From contig NZ_WVHS01000004.1 of assembly GCF_009834915.1 (NCBI RefSeq), positions 1 through 64,000 of the forward strand: 64,000 nucleotides of DNA, read 5' to 3'. The DNA is from Hufsiella ginkgonis (lineage in GTDB: Bacteria; Bacteroidota; Bacteroidia; Sphingobacteriales; Sphingobacteriaceae). The position numbers were made by a program, and so were the translations under genes. Within the stretch, counting starts at the first letter, position 1; each line of letters begins with the position of its first letter. The notes beneath the pieces are model-generated. The model was not told where the DNA came from and ran no database searches. It saw nothing but the letters and a program-made list of their open reading frames with translations. Of this stretch, positions 33,209 through 41,905 are shown in pieces.

Positions 33209-33286
33209 ATGCAGCGGCAACATCTTCACTGCCTGCGGCGAAGGTTTCTGGCACACCGTATAGTTTAACGAGTGGTAAAAAATAAT

Positions 33287-33355
33287 ATGAACAGCAGTAA
33301 AATTATCGTCCCCTTCCCGGAGGGGATGCCGCAGGGCGGGAGGGCTCAAAAATGA
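33287..33355 (+). CDS. Possible 22-residue peptide ORF overlapping the decarboxylase start
   Basis: ATG 33287 to TGA 33353-33355 encodes a peptide starting MNSSKIIVPFPEG and ending GGRAQK. The TGA overlaps the next start as ATGA, a coupling arrangement used elsewhere in this cluster. It is in the only sizeable gap (143 bases) of the gene run. It could be a leader peptide for translational coupling or a substrate of the PqqD/ATP-grasp pair. There is no clear ribosome-binding site, and an ORF this short may be chance. Confidence 0.35.
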   Translation: MNSSKIIVPFPEGMPQGGRAQK

Positions 33356-34707
33356 TCACTATGGAAAAATTAAAATACGAGCGCCCCGTGATCCGCAAAA
33401 TGAACACGGGCCTGATGAACAAATTCGGTACCCGTACAGAGTTCGAGCCCGTAAAAGACATCGACGGCGTACCGGTAAAAAGCCTTATCCGGCAATTCGG
33501 GTCCCCTTTGTTCGTGCTTTCGGAAAAACGGATCAGGCGTAATTACCAATCGGCGGTACGCGCGTTCAACACCCGTTACCCCAAGGTACAGTTCGCGTGG
33601 AGCTACAAAACCAACTACATCAACGCGGTATGCAAGGTGTTTCACCAGGAAGGAAGCTGGGCCGAAGTGGTTTCGGGCTTCGAGTACCGCAAAGCCCTGG
33701 GCAACGGCGTTCCCGGCGAGCACATAATTTTTAACGGGCCCGATAAAAAGCCCGGCGACCTGTTGCTGGCCGTCGAAAACAACTCGCTGATCCACATCGA
33801 TCATTTTGACGAGCTATTCCTGCTGCTGAGCCTCTGCAAACCGCTCAACAGGAAACCGAGAGTAGCCATCCGGGTGAACATGGACACCGGCGTATACCCG
33901 CTCTGGGACCGCTTCGGGTTCAACTACGAGAACGGCCAGGCATGGACCGCCATCACCCGCATCATGGAATCGGGCAAACTGAACCTGGTTGGATTGCATT
34001 GCCACATCGGTACGTTTATGCTTTCCACTTCCGCTTACGCGGTGGCCGCGCGAAAATTATGCGACCTGGCCTCCCGCTGCAAAGAGCAGCTCCAGGTGGC
34101 GGTGCAATACCTTGACCTGGGCGGTGGTTTTCCTTCCACCAACACGTTAAAGGGATCGTACCTGCCGGGGATAGACACCGTGCCTTCGGTTGACGATTTC
34201 GCGGAAGTGATCACCACCACCATCCTCGACTACGGTTTCCGGCCAGACGAGCTCCCGCTGCTGATCCTGGAAAGCGGGCGCGTGCTGATCGATGATGCGG
34301 GTTACCTGCTTGGCACCGTGATCGCCAACAAACGCCTCAGCGACGGCCGTCGCGCCACCATCCTCGATTTTGGGGTGAACACGCTCTTTACTTCTTTCTG
34401 GTATGAGCATAAGATCAGCCCCGCCCAGGATTTTACGCACCATACCGAAGACATGGTGCTGTACGGTCCCCTGTGTATGAACATAGACGTGGTGCGCGAA
34501 AACATCAACCTGCCACTGCTCGAGCCCGGCGACCACGTGGTGACCCATAAAGTGGGCGCTTACAATATGACACAATGGATGCAGTTCATCAGCATGCGCC
34601 CGGCGGTAGTGATGATCGACCAGGGCGGCCAGCCGCATGTGATACGCAAAGCGGAAACGCTCGACTACCTGCAGGTACCTGAATCCATGCCCGACCACCT
34701 GAAATAG
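33352..34707 (+). CDS. Fold-III PLP-dependent decarboxylase (LysA/ODC-like)
   Basis: The product is 451 residues. The alanine-racemase/ornithine-decarboxylase fold is evident: PLP-binding Lys about residue 86 in WSYKTNY, HCHIG (about 220), GGGFPS (about 262), ESGRVLIDDAGYLLG, and the C-terminal active-site GPLCMNID, where diaminopimelate decarboxylases have GPxCESxD. The N-terminal 50 residues (including FGTRTEFEPVKDIDGVPVK) extend beyond LysA. It should decarboxylate a basic amino acid or a conjugate of one. Its operon partners suggest a dedicated substrate rather than lysine synthesis. The next gene begins three bases after its stop codon. Confidence 0.87.
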   Translation: MITMEKLKYERPVIRKMNTGLMNKFGTRTEFEPVKDIDGVPVKSLIRQFGSPLFVLSEKRIRRNYQSAVRAFNTRYPKVQFAWSYKTNYINAVCKVFHQEGSWAEVVSGFEYRKALGNGVPGEHIIFNGPDKKPGDLLLAVENNSLIHIDHFDELFLLLSLCKPLNRKPRVAIRVNMDTGVYPLWDRFGFNYENGQAWTAITRIMESGKLNLVGLHCHIGTFMLSTSAYAVAARKLCDLASRCKEQLQVAVQYLDLGGGFPSTNTLKGSYLPGIDTVPSVDDFAEVITTTILDYGFRPDELPLLILESGRVLIDDAGYLLGTVIANKRLSDGRRATILDFGVNTLFTSFWYEHKISPAQDFTHHTEDMVLYGPLCMNIDVVRENINLPLLEPGDHVVTHKVGAYNMTQWMQFISMRPAVVMIDQGGQPHVIRKAETLDYLQVPESMPDHLK

Positions 34708-34710
34708 CTT

Positions 34711-36858
34711 ATGAAGAAGCACGCTGAATATTACCTGCAAGCCACGCTGAACAGCTACGCTATCGTATTTTTTTCGCAGAATAAGACGCTGGCGGCGATC
34801 ATGCTGGTGGTGTCGTTCTTCAATTTCCATGCGGGCATCTCCGCATTGCTGGCGGTAGTGGCGTCGCTGGTAATGGTCACCGTATCCGGGTTCTCCAAAG
34901 AAACCGCGAAAACCGGCCTCTACACTTTCAACTCCATGCTGCTGGGGATCGGGTTCGGCACATTCTTTAACTTTAACCAGGCGTACTGGATCTGGCTGGC
35001 TACCGCACTTCTTACCTGTATTTTCCTGAGCGTCACGCTTATCTCGCTGCTTGGCAAGTATAACCTGCCGGTATTGTCCATCCCGTTCATCCTCACCTTC
35101 TGGCTGGTGTTGACGGGCGCCAACAGTCCCATCAACCTCGGCCTCGGGCAGCAGACGAGCTCGCTGTTGTTCGAATGGCTAACCGGCGGGCTCGGCCCCA
35201 TTACCGGGCTCTCCAGTTACCTGAATGGCTCCGGGCTGCCTGGCTATATCGGGCTTTTCTTTCGCTCGGTAAGCTCCGTATTGTTCCAGAACAATATCCT
35301 GGCGGGCATTTTACTAAGCATCGGCCTGCTCATCCACTCGCGGATCGGGTTCAGCTTGCTGGTTACCGGGTTCATTACATCCTGCCTGTTCAACCATTAC
35401 CTCAGGATGTACCCCGACGGCATCAGCAATTACCACCTCGGTGCTAATTTTATGATGGTGGCGGCATCAATCGGCGGGTTCTTCCTGGTCCCCTCCTGGC
35501 GGTCGTATATTTGGGCCGTATTTACCGTTCCGGTGAGCTTCCTGATGGTAAGCGCGCTGGGCAATATTCTCGGCGCCTTCGACCTGCCGGTATTTTCCAT
35601 GCCATTTTGTATCGTCACCCTGGGCTTACTGTATTTTTTCCTGCTGAGGGTGCATGCGGTAAAGCTGCAGCTTACTCCTTACCAGTTCTATTCGCCTGAA
35701 AAGAACCTTTACCAGTTCCTCAACGTGCGGGAGCGTCTCCAGGACCTGCAATATGTAAAACTTACCCTCCCATTTATGGGGAGCTGGGCGGTTTCGCAGG
35801 GGTATGATGGCGGTATCACCCACAAGGGCGATTGGGGAAAGGCGCTCGATTTCGTGATCAGGGATGCAGATGGAAAGACCTACCGGTCGGGGGGAACGCT
35901 CCCCGAGCACTTTTACTGCTACAACAAGCCTGTGCTGGCCTGCGCCGACGGCACCATCGAGGAAGTGATCAGCTATATAGACGACAACGCGATCGGTCAT
36001 GTGAACATGGTACAGAATTGGGGCAACACCATCATCATCCGCCATGCGCACGGCCTGTACACCAAGATCTCGCACCTTAAAAAGAATTCGGCGAAAGTTA
36101 AACCGGGCGATTTTGTAAAGCGCGGCGACCTGCTGGCACTTTGCGGCAATTCGGGGCGTTCGCCGGAGCCGCACCTCCATTTCCAGGTACAGGCTACTCC
36201 GTATATCGGGGCTAAAACCCTCGAATACCCGTTAGCTGCCTTTACCCGCAATGGCAGCTACGTAAATTTTGGCATCCCTGCCGAGGGAGACCTGCTGCAG
36301 CCGCCCGAATTAAATTACCAGGTTAAGAAAGCGTTCGACTTTAAACCCGGGTACGTAGCGACGGTCAGCTCGGCCGGTACCACAGAGACCTGGGAAGTAT
36401 TTACCGATGCGTACAACCACACTTATTTTTTCTCGAAAGAAACGAATGCGGTGGCTTATTTCATCAATAACGATACGAAGTTCTATTTCACCAACTTCTA
36501 TGGCGATAAAGATTCGCTGCTGTATCTTTTCTACTTATCGGCCTACAGCATCAATTTCAGCGACCACCCGGCTACCGATTTTTACCCGCTTAACCTGGGA
36601 ATTAACCGGGCGGTACTCTGGCTGCAGGATATCGTTTCTCCGTTTTACAGCTTCATTAAACTTAACTACCACAGTCATGCCGAAAGCGGGGCAAACGGCC
36701 CGACCATCAACACCACGGCCGTGTCGGTGGTCGGCAGCCATAACCAGGCATTCCTTGCGGCGCAGATCGGCATAGAAGACAATCGCCTGGCAGTGGTAGG
36801 GATAACGTTCAAAAACCGGTCAATACAACTACAATGGCAATCAAAAGAGCTCTTTTAA
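34711..36858 (+). CDS. Urea-transporter-like channel fused to an M23 peptidase domain
   Basis: The product is 715 residues. About ten membrane helices fill residues 10-325 and follow the urea-transporter (UT) pattern: GLYTFNSMLLGIGFG, PVLSIPFILTFWLVLTGA, and in the second half HLGANFMMVAASIGGFFLVPSW, GAFDLPVFSMPF. After a linker, an M23/LytM domain (about 365-520) has THKGDWGKALDFV, HAHGLYTKISHL and PHLHFQV, so the zinc ligands look intact. The C-terminal 190 residues are beta-rich and unrecognised. The M23 domain would lie in the periplasm and could cut peptidoglycan or a peptide while the channel passes a small amide or amine. The gene overlaps the outer-membrane protein gene by 25 bases. 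Confidence 0.85.
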   Translation: MKKHAEYYLQATLNSYAIVFFSQNKTLAAIMLVVSFFNFHAGISALLAVVASLVMVTVSGFSKETAKTGLYTFNSMLLGIGFGTFFNFNQAYWIWLATALLTCIFLSVTLISLLGKYNLPVLSIPFILTFWLVLTGANSPINLGLGQQTSSLLFEWLTGGLGPITGLSSYLNGSGLPGYIGLFFRSVSSVLFQNNILAGILLSIGLLIHSRIGFSLLVTGFITSCLFNHYLRMYPDGISNYHLGANFMMVAASIGGFFLVPSWRSYIWAVFTVPVSFLMVSALGNILGAFDLPVFSMPFCIVTLGLLYFFLLRVHAVKLQLTPYQFYSPEKNLYQFLNVRERLQDLQYVKLTLPFMGSWAVSQGYDGGITHKGDWGKALDFVIRDADGKTYRSGGTLPEHFYCYNKPVLACADGTIEEVISYIDDNAIGHVNMVQNWGNTIIIRHAHGLYTKISHLKKNSAKVKPGDFVKRGDLLALCGNSGRSPEPHLHFQVQATPYIGAKTLEYPLAAFTRNGSYVNFGIPAEGDLLQPPELNYQVKKAFDFKPGYVATVSSAGTTETWEVFTDAYNHTYFFSKETNAVAYFINNDTKFYFTNFYGDKDSLLYLFYLSAYSINFSDHPATDFYPLNLGINRAVLWLQDIVSPFYSFIKLNYHSHAESGANGPTINTTAVSVVGSHNQAFLAAQIGIEDNRLAVVGITFKNRSIQLQWQSKELF

Positions 36859-37979
36859 CGTTTGTGCTGCTGGGCGCAGCAGCCCTTACACGGGCGCAGC
36901 AGGCCGATTTCCGGTCGGCCGACAGCGTATCGCTTGCCCGGTACAATTCCGCCAACTGGCGGGGGCTGGTTGACTATGCGCGCACGGCAATTGCCGCCGG
37001 TAACGATTTCCCGGCGCTGCGGCTTCGGGCTGCGTATGCCGAGATGATGCTAGGCCGTTACAGCGCGGCGCTGGTCCAATACCAGGCCGTATTAAAGCAG
37101 GACGACCGCAACCAAACCGCGCTCTATTTCCTGTCGCTCTGCAACAGCAACCTGAACCGCGACAATGAGGCCGATTACTTTGTCCGTAACCTGGAAAACA
37201 AAACGGTCGGGGGCCGCGCGGTCCGTTCCTTTGCCATTACCCGTTTCGGCATCGAAACCAGCGTTAAGATGCCGCAAATAGTTACCCGCGGCAACGCATC
37301 CTACACCCGTGCAGCCTTAAAGAACCGGATCGGGTATTCGTTGTCGCTCGATCAATCGCTGAGTTATTTCGGCCAAGCGTTCCCGGGCGACCGGAACCGG
37401 CAATTCGAATATTATGGCAAGCTGCAATACATGCCGGTGGCCAATCTTTCGCTGCTGGGCGCTTTTCACTACCTCAACAGCTCATTTATTGCCTCCAGCA
37501 CCCAAAATGCGGTAGCCTTCGGCGGTTTGAAATACAGCTTCGCCTATGGCTCCCTGCAGGCCGATGCCAGTACCGGCAAGATCAACGGCGAAAATAGCCG
37601 GCAATACAACGCTGCGCTCTCTTACTACCCCCTAGGGAGCCTGGCGCTGTACGGCGCCAGCCGCGTCTCGCTCCTCACCAGCGGCGATAGGCAAAACACG
37701 GTGTTCAGCCAGTCGGTCGGCTTTAAAACGGGCCGGAAAACCTGGTTCGACGGGCTGGTGGTCATCGGCGACCTTCCCGGCTTCGCGGAAGCAGATAACC
37801 TGTATATTTTTAACTCGATCGACGTCACTACGCTTAAAATCGCCGCCACGGGATATTATCTTATTAATCCGAACGTTACACTTTACCTGAACCTGTTATA
37901 TGAGCAAAAGCTCGAAAACACCAACCAACTAACTTATCGTCAAAACTCAATAACTGCCGGCCTGACATGGAAATTTTAA
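36834..37979 (+). CDS. Outer-membrane beta-barrel protein with N-terminal TPR segment
   Basis: The product is 381 residues with a signal peptide (MAIKRALLTFVLLGAAALTRAQQ). Residues 30-125 form TPR-like helices (PALRLRAAYAEMMLGRYSAAL, TALYFLSLCNSNLN). Residues 145-381 alternate as about 14-16 amphipathic strands and end in Phe (TAGLTWKF), typical of a barrel. It probably provides the outer-membrane element of the pathway encoded upstream. It overlaps both neighbours (25 and 13 bases), which argues for one transcript. Confidence 0.8.
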   Translation: MAIKRALLTFVLLGAAALTRAQQADFRSADSVSLARYNSANWRGLVDYARTAIAAGNDFPALRLRAAYAEMMLGRYSAALVQYQAVLKQDDRNQTALYFLSLCNSNLNRDNEADYFVRNLENKTVGGRAVRSFAITRFGIETSVKMPQIVTRGNASYTRAALKNRIGYSLSLDQSLSYFGQAFPGDRNRQFEYYGKLQYMPVANLSLLGAFHYLNSSFIASSTQNAVAFGGLKYSFAYGSLQADASTGKINGENSRQYNAALSYYPLGSLALYGASRVSLLTSGDRQNTVFSQSVGFKTGRKTWFDGLVVIGDLPGFAEADNLYIFNSIDVTTLKIAATGYYLINPNVTLYLNLLYEQKLENTNQLTYRQNSITAGLTWKF

Positions 37980-38587
37980 AGAAAACATTAATAGTTTCAT
38001 TTATCGTAATGATGCACATGGGTGTGCGGGCGCAAAGTGCATCCGTTTTACAGAAAGCGTTCCAGAACAGCTATAACAACGAAACGAAGAAGAATTACGC
38101 GGCCGCTATCAGCGACATCACCCCGTATTATTCGGAGAACAATTACGAGGTAAACATCCGCCTGGGATGGCTGAATTACCTCAACAAGAATTATACAGCG
38201 TCACAGAATTACTACCAGAGAGCGGTGACCCTGAAGCCCAATTCTATCGAAGCAAGATTCGGTTATGTGAAGCCCCTGTCGCTGCTCACCAACTGGAACA
38301 ACGTGCTCGACCAGTATAATGCCATTCTGAAGATCGACCCCCAAAATACGCAGGCGAACTACTGGGCCGGGGTGATCTACTACAACCGCAAGCAGTACCC
38401 GAATGCCATAAAGCTGTTTTCGAAAGTAGTTGCGTTGTATCCTTTTGATTACGACGGCAACCACATGCTGGGCTGGGCAAACCTGATGACGGGCAAGAAA
38501 GAGGAAGCCAGGGCGCTATTTGAAAAAGCGTTGCTCATAAATCCCGGAGATACCTCGAGCTTAGATGGGTTAAGTAAGAGCAGGTAG
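37967..38587 (+). CDS. Exported TPR protein, last gene of the cluster
   Basis: A 206-residue product with a signal peptide (ILKKTLIVSFIVMMHMGVRAQS) and about four TPR units (YEVNIRLGWLNYLNKNYTAS; IEARFGYVKPLSLL; TQANYWAGVIYYNRKQYP; YDGNHMLGWANLMTGKKEEA). It overlaps the barrel gene by 13 bases. It is likely a periplasmic partner of that barrel, whose own N-terminus is TPR-like. Confidence 0.82.
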   Translation: MEILKKTLIVSFIVMMHMGVRAQSASVLQKAFQNSYNNETKKNYAAAISDITPYYSENNYEVNIRLGWLNYLNKNYTASQNYYQRAVTLKPNSIEARFGYVKPLSLLTNWNNVLDQYNAILKIDPQNTQANYWAGVIYYNRKQYPNAIKLFSKVVALYPFDYDGNHMLGWANLMTGKKEEARALFEKALLINPGDTSSLDGLSKSR

Positions 38588-38626
38588 CAAATTAATGCTA
38601 TATTTAACTCACTAACCAATGTCTTA

Positions 38627-39022
38627 ATGGCCGAAAAACGTAAGCGCCGCCACCGGAAGCGGTCTAAATTGCGTGTTCCATTTAATTGGAAAACGTTCCT
38701 GGTGATCCTGTTTATCTGGTACGCCGTTTCGCTGGTGTCGCTTATCGGGAACATCGCACTGAGCGAGAATACCGCCACCGGGCTGGACCTGTTCCTGGAT
38801 AAAGTACATACGGTTTTCAGGTTCCCTGTTCTTACCTTTTTCGGGAGGCTCCTCGGAGATCTGACGCTCCCGGGACTATTTATTAACAGCCTGATCTACG
38901 GGATCCTGTTCGAGCGGATCATCAGCTACGTTACCGCGCGGGAAGCAAAAGCGGTGATAAGAAAAAAACGCGGGTTGAGGTCAGTTAAAGTAAGCTCTCA
39001 GGAACCTGATAGCCACGCGTAA
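38627..39022 (+). CDS. Small inner-membrane protein, unknown
   Basis: The product is 131 residues. A very basic start (MAEKRKRRHRKRSKLR) is followed by a membrane helix (FLVILFIWYAVSLVSLIGNIAL) and a second hydrophobic segment (LPGLFINSLIYGILFERII), with a basic tail. The topology is N-in, C-in. It converges with the ECF sigma gene and overlaps it by 42 bases at the 3' ends. No family recognised. Confidence 0.65.
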   Translation: MAEKRKRRHRKRSKLRVPFNWKTFLVILFIWYAVSLVSLIGNIALSENTATGLDLFLDKVHTVFRFPVLTFFGRLLGDLTLPGLFINSLIYGILFERIISYVTAREAKAVIRKKRGLRSVKVSSQEPDSHA

Positions 39023-39583
39023 ACGGGTTTTTAGCGTGCCCACGGGGATCTGCAGTTGCTCTGCGGCTTCAGTGTGCGTGTATCCCTGGAAATAAACCAG
39101 GTCGACAATGACCTGGTGCTCGGGTTTCAGCCGGCAGGCGAGGGTCCTGATCCCGATATGATCGGGGTTTTTAGTGGAATTATACACGATCTCGAGGCTG
39201 GCGGTATGCTCCCCGATACGCTCGTCGCTTTTGGTATTGCGGGAATATTTACTTCGCACCTGGTCTATGGCCATGTTCCGCGCCATATTGGCCAGCCAGG
39301 TGAACAGCCTTCCCTTCGAAGCATCGTAACGTTCGAAAGATCGCCATATTTTTACAAACGTGTCCTGCAGAATATCTTCGGCAATTTCTTCGGTCTTTAC
39401 AATGCGGAGGATAATGCCATACAATGCGGCTGAGTAATTGTCGTACAAGGTTCCGATGGCTTTCCGGTCTCCCGCCAGCAATCCTGCGATCAATTCCTCT
39501 TCGGAGATCTTGACTTTGAGCGGTGTTATCACCCTTGGGTGTATTTCAGAAGATTGTTCTGGAGTGAGGTAAAGTGCCAACAT
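38981..39583 (-). CDS. ECF-type RNA polymerase sigma factor
   Basis: A 200-residue sigma factor from ATG 39581-39583; the upstream in-frame extension to 39733 has Cys-rich non-family sequence. Sigma-2 is clear (IGTLYDNYSAALYGIILRIV, AEDILQDTFVKIWRSFERYD, RLFTWLANMARNMAIDQVRS), and sigma-4 ends the protein (QVIVDLVYFQGYTHTEAAEQLQIPVGTLKTRL). No anti-sigma gene lies beside it. It is divergent from the heme oxygenase/phytochrome genes and might be linked to them, but there is no direct evidence. Confidence 0.92.
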   Translation of the reverse strand: MLALYLTPEQSSEIHPRVITPLKVKISEEELIAGLLAGDRKAIGTLYDNYSAALYGIILRIVKTEEIAEDILQDTFVKIWRSFERYDASKGRLFTWLANMARNMAIDQVRSKYSRNTKSDERIGEHTASLEIVYNSTKNPDHIGIRTLACRLKPEHQVIVDLVYFQGYTHTEAAEQLQIPVGTLKTRLRVAIRFLRAYFN

Positions 39584-39766
39584 AGGAAACCGGGTTACAC
39601 ATGTACAGCACAAAATCCAGGCCCCAATACAATATAGGGCTTTTATAGCGATCGCGCCGGTTAACTGACCTAAATTTCGCCCTGCCGGCGGACAGTATAC
39701 TAAACAGGTGTGGTGATTGTGCAGCCTGTTCACTTAAATAAAAATATTCTATAAATTAGGCGCAGT

Positions 39767-39774
39767 TTACCTTT
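39767..39774 (+). promoter_or_regulatory. Possible -7 promoter element TACCTTTG
   Basis: It matches the Bacteroidota TAnnTTTG -7 consensus exactly and lies 33 bases before the heme oxygenase ATG. No good -33 TTTG was found at the usual spacing, so support is moderate. Confidence 0.4.
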
Positions 39775-39807
39775 GAAACCTAACTCCGTCCTGCATACGA
39801 ATAAATA

Positions 39808-40395
39808 ATGCTCAGTGATCAACTAAAAGAAGACACCAAACAGTCTCATCAAACGCTCGAAAAACGGCTGGTCGCAAAGATCAGGGCCACCAGCACCCCT
39901 GGTGATTATGTACAGTTGCTACGCCTGTTTTGGGGTTTTTATAACGGCCTGGAAGAACGTATTGCGGCAGTAATGCCGGACGCGGAACAGGCGAGCCCGC
40001 ACTTTGCAGGGAGGAAATCGTCACTGATCCTGGATGATATCGCATGTTTCGTAACCGCTCCCCCTTACGTAGTGCCGGCAACCGTCGACCTGCCGGAGAT
40101 CCTCGACCAGCAGCAGGCCATGGGCGCACTATACGTGCTCGAAGGCTCGACCCTGGGTGGCCGGGTAATTGCTAAAATGATCGGCGAAAGATTGGGACTG
40201 AAGGGCAAAAGGGGGTTAACATTTTTTGAAGGTTACGGCGATAAAACCTGGAAGAACTGGGAAGCCTTTAAACGCGCCCTCGACATTCTGCCCCGCAACC
40301 CGGTCGAAACCGACCGGGTGATCGCTTCCGCCAATGAAACATTTTCAAAATTTAACACCTGGGTAGATCGATATGAGTCCGAGAACCAACTATGA
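39808..40395 (+). CDS. bphO: Biliverdin-producing heme oxygenase
   Basis: A 195-residue heme oxygenase of the bacterial phytochrome-linked type. The proximal His is in KQSHQTLEKRLV (about residue 14). The distal helix has GALYVLEGSTLGGRVIAKMI. It opens heme to biliverdin, the chromophore of the phytochrome whose gene overlaps its 3' end by 23 bases. The tight overlap supports stoichiometric co-production. Confidence 0.9.
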   Translation: MLSDQLKEDTKQSHQTLEKRLVAKIRATSTPGDYVQLLRLFWGFYNGLEERIAAVMPDAEQASPHFAGRKSSLILDDIACFVTAPPYVVPATVDLPEILDQQQAMGALYVLEGSTLGGRVIAKMIGERLGLKGKRGLTFFEGYGDKTWKNWEAFKRALDILPRNPVETDRVIASANETFSKFNTWVDRYESENQL

Positions 40396-41887
40396 TTCCA
40401 ACTTTTGCGGGAGCCTTCCGCTGCATCTTACAAACCTGGTTCAATCGTATGGATACCTGCTGGTATTGGACCTGGCCGGTCTCCGCATTGTACAGCTAAG
40501 CGAAAACAGCGAAGAGCTGTTCGGGCAACCGGTAGAAAAAGTAGTCGGCCAGTCATTTTCCGATTACCTGTCTCCCGCCGACATCGCCAACCTGGAGGAG
40601 AAACTCGCTTCCGGCATCCGCGAAAAGATCCCGTTCAATTTCACCTTTGGTGAGTCCAAACGGGAGGTCCTGGCGTTGGTGCACCTGCGCGACGACCATA
40701 TCCTGGCAGAGCTCGAACCCGTTTCTCCAGCGCACAAAAAGGGTTTTACGGAGGTGTATAACGAGATCCGCTATGTCATAGCAGCCATCGATACCGCGGA
40801 AACGCTCGGGCAGGCCAGCGCCATTGCCGTCCGCGAACTTAAAAAGCTATCGGGATTCGACAAGATCATGATGTACCGGTTCGACGAGGAATGGAACGGC
40901 ACCGTGATCGCCGAAATTATGGAAGAGGGTATGGAACCGTATATGGGCCTCACCTTTCCCGCTTCGGATGTGCCCAAACAAGCCCGCGCCCTGTACCTCA
41001 AAAACCCGTACCGCCTGATCCCCGACAGGGAATATACCCCGGTAAGGCTGTACCCGGTGATAAACCCTATTACCCAATCGTTCCTCGACCTTTCTGATTG
41101 CAACTTACGCAGCGTGGCCGCCGTGCACATCGAATACCTCCGTAATATGAAGGTAACCGCCTCGATGTCGACCCGCGTGATCCGCAACGGCGAGCTCTGG
41201 GGCCTCATTTCCTGCCACCACCGCGAACCCAAGTACCTCGACCAGGAATCGTGCTCCATCTTCGAGCTGCTCTCTGATGTGATCTCCTCCCGGATCGACC
41301 ACATTATCCGGAAGGAAGAATACGATTTTTCTAACCGTCTCCAACAAAATTACGCGAAACTGGTTGAATACATTTATTCGGAAAACGACTTCGTAAGCGG
41401 TTTGCTGAAAGATGACGTGAACGTAATGGACTTTTTGGGGGCAGGTGGAGTGGCGATAACGGGCAGAGGCCGGACAGGGACGCTGGGAAACGTGCCCGAT
41501 GCAGAGAAAATAGAAAACCTGGTGCTGTGGCTCCAGGCCAAAGGCATCGACCATGTATACACGGAGGCGAACCTCGCAGCGGTATATGATGGTGCAGCAG
41601 ACTATTCCGCGATCGCCAGCGGGATCATCGTGGTGCCCATCGACGCGGAGGAAGGCCACTACGTGATCGGCTTCAGGCCGGAGGTGATAAAAGATATCAA
41701 CTGGGGCGGAAATCCCAACGAAGCCATCCATTTCGAACCGGGTAAAAACAACTATCACCCCCGTCACTCCTTCCAGGTGTGGCAAGAACGGGTGAAAGAC
41801 ACCGCGATAGCGTGGAGCGAACAGGAGATCAACTGGGCGGAGCGTTTGCGGAATTTTATTTTCGAGTACAACATCAAGCATTCGTAA
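40373..41887 (+). CDS. bphP: Bacteriophytochrome photosensory module (PAS-GAF-PHY) without output domain
   Basis: The product is 504 residues. The biliverdin-attaching Cys is probably Cys12 (NFCGSLPLHL), followed by PAS (about 18-115), GAF (about 125-310, with the FPASDVPKQAR motif) and PHY (about 320-500, with the INWGG tongue motif). The protein stops where a kinase would begin, so the red/far-red signal must be passed to a separate partner. The very large kinase encoded 18 bases downstream and the lone receiver after it are obvious candidates. Confidence 0.92.
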   Translation: MSPRTNYDSNFCGSLPLHLTNLVQSYGYLLVLDLAGLRIVQLSENSEELFGQPVEKVVGQSFSDYLSPADIANLEEKLASGIREKIPFNFTFGESKREVLALVHLRDDHILAELEPVSPAHKKGFTEVYNEIRYVIAAIDTAETLGQASAIAVRELKKLSGFDKIMMYRFDEEWNGTVIAEIMEEGMEPYMGLTFPASDVPKQARALYLKNPYRLIPDREYTPVRLYPVINPITQSFLDLSDCNLRSVAAVHIEYLRNMKVTASMSTRVIRNGELWGLISCHHREPKYLDQESCSIFELLSDVISSRIDHIIRKEEYDFSNRLQQNYAKLVEYIYSENDFVSGLLKDDVNVMDFLGAGGVAITGRGRTGTLGNVPDAEKIENLVLWLQAKGIDHVYTEANLAAVYDGAADYSAIASGIIVVPIDAEEGHYVIGFRPEVIKDINWGGNPNEAIHFEPGKNNYHPRHSFQVWQERVKDTAIAWSEQEINWAERLRNFIFEYNIKHS

Positions 41888-41905
41888 GAACGCTGAACTG
41901 AATTA

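Noticed and set aside
33209-33268. 19-codon ORF starting TGAATG after the ATP-grasp gene
   Set aside because: Arg/His-rich product with no conserved look; the nearby 22-codon ORF with ATGA coupling is the better candidate.
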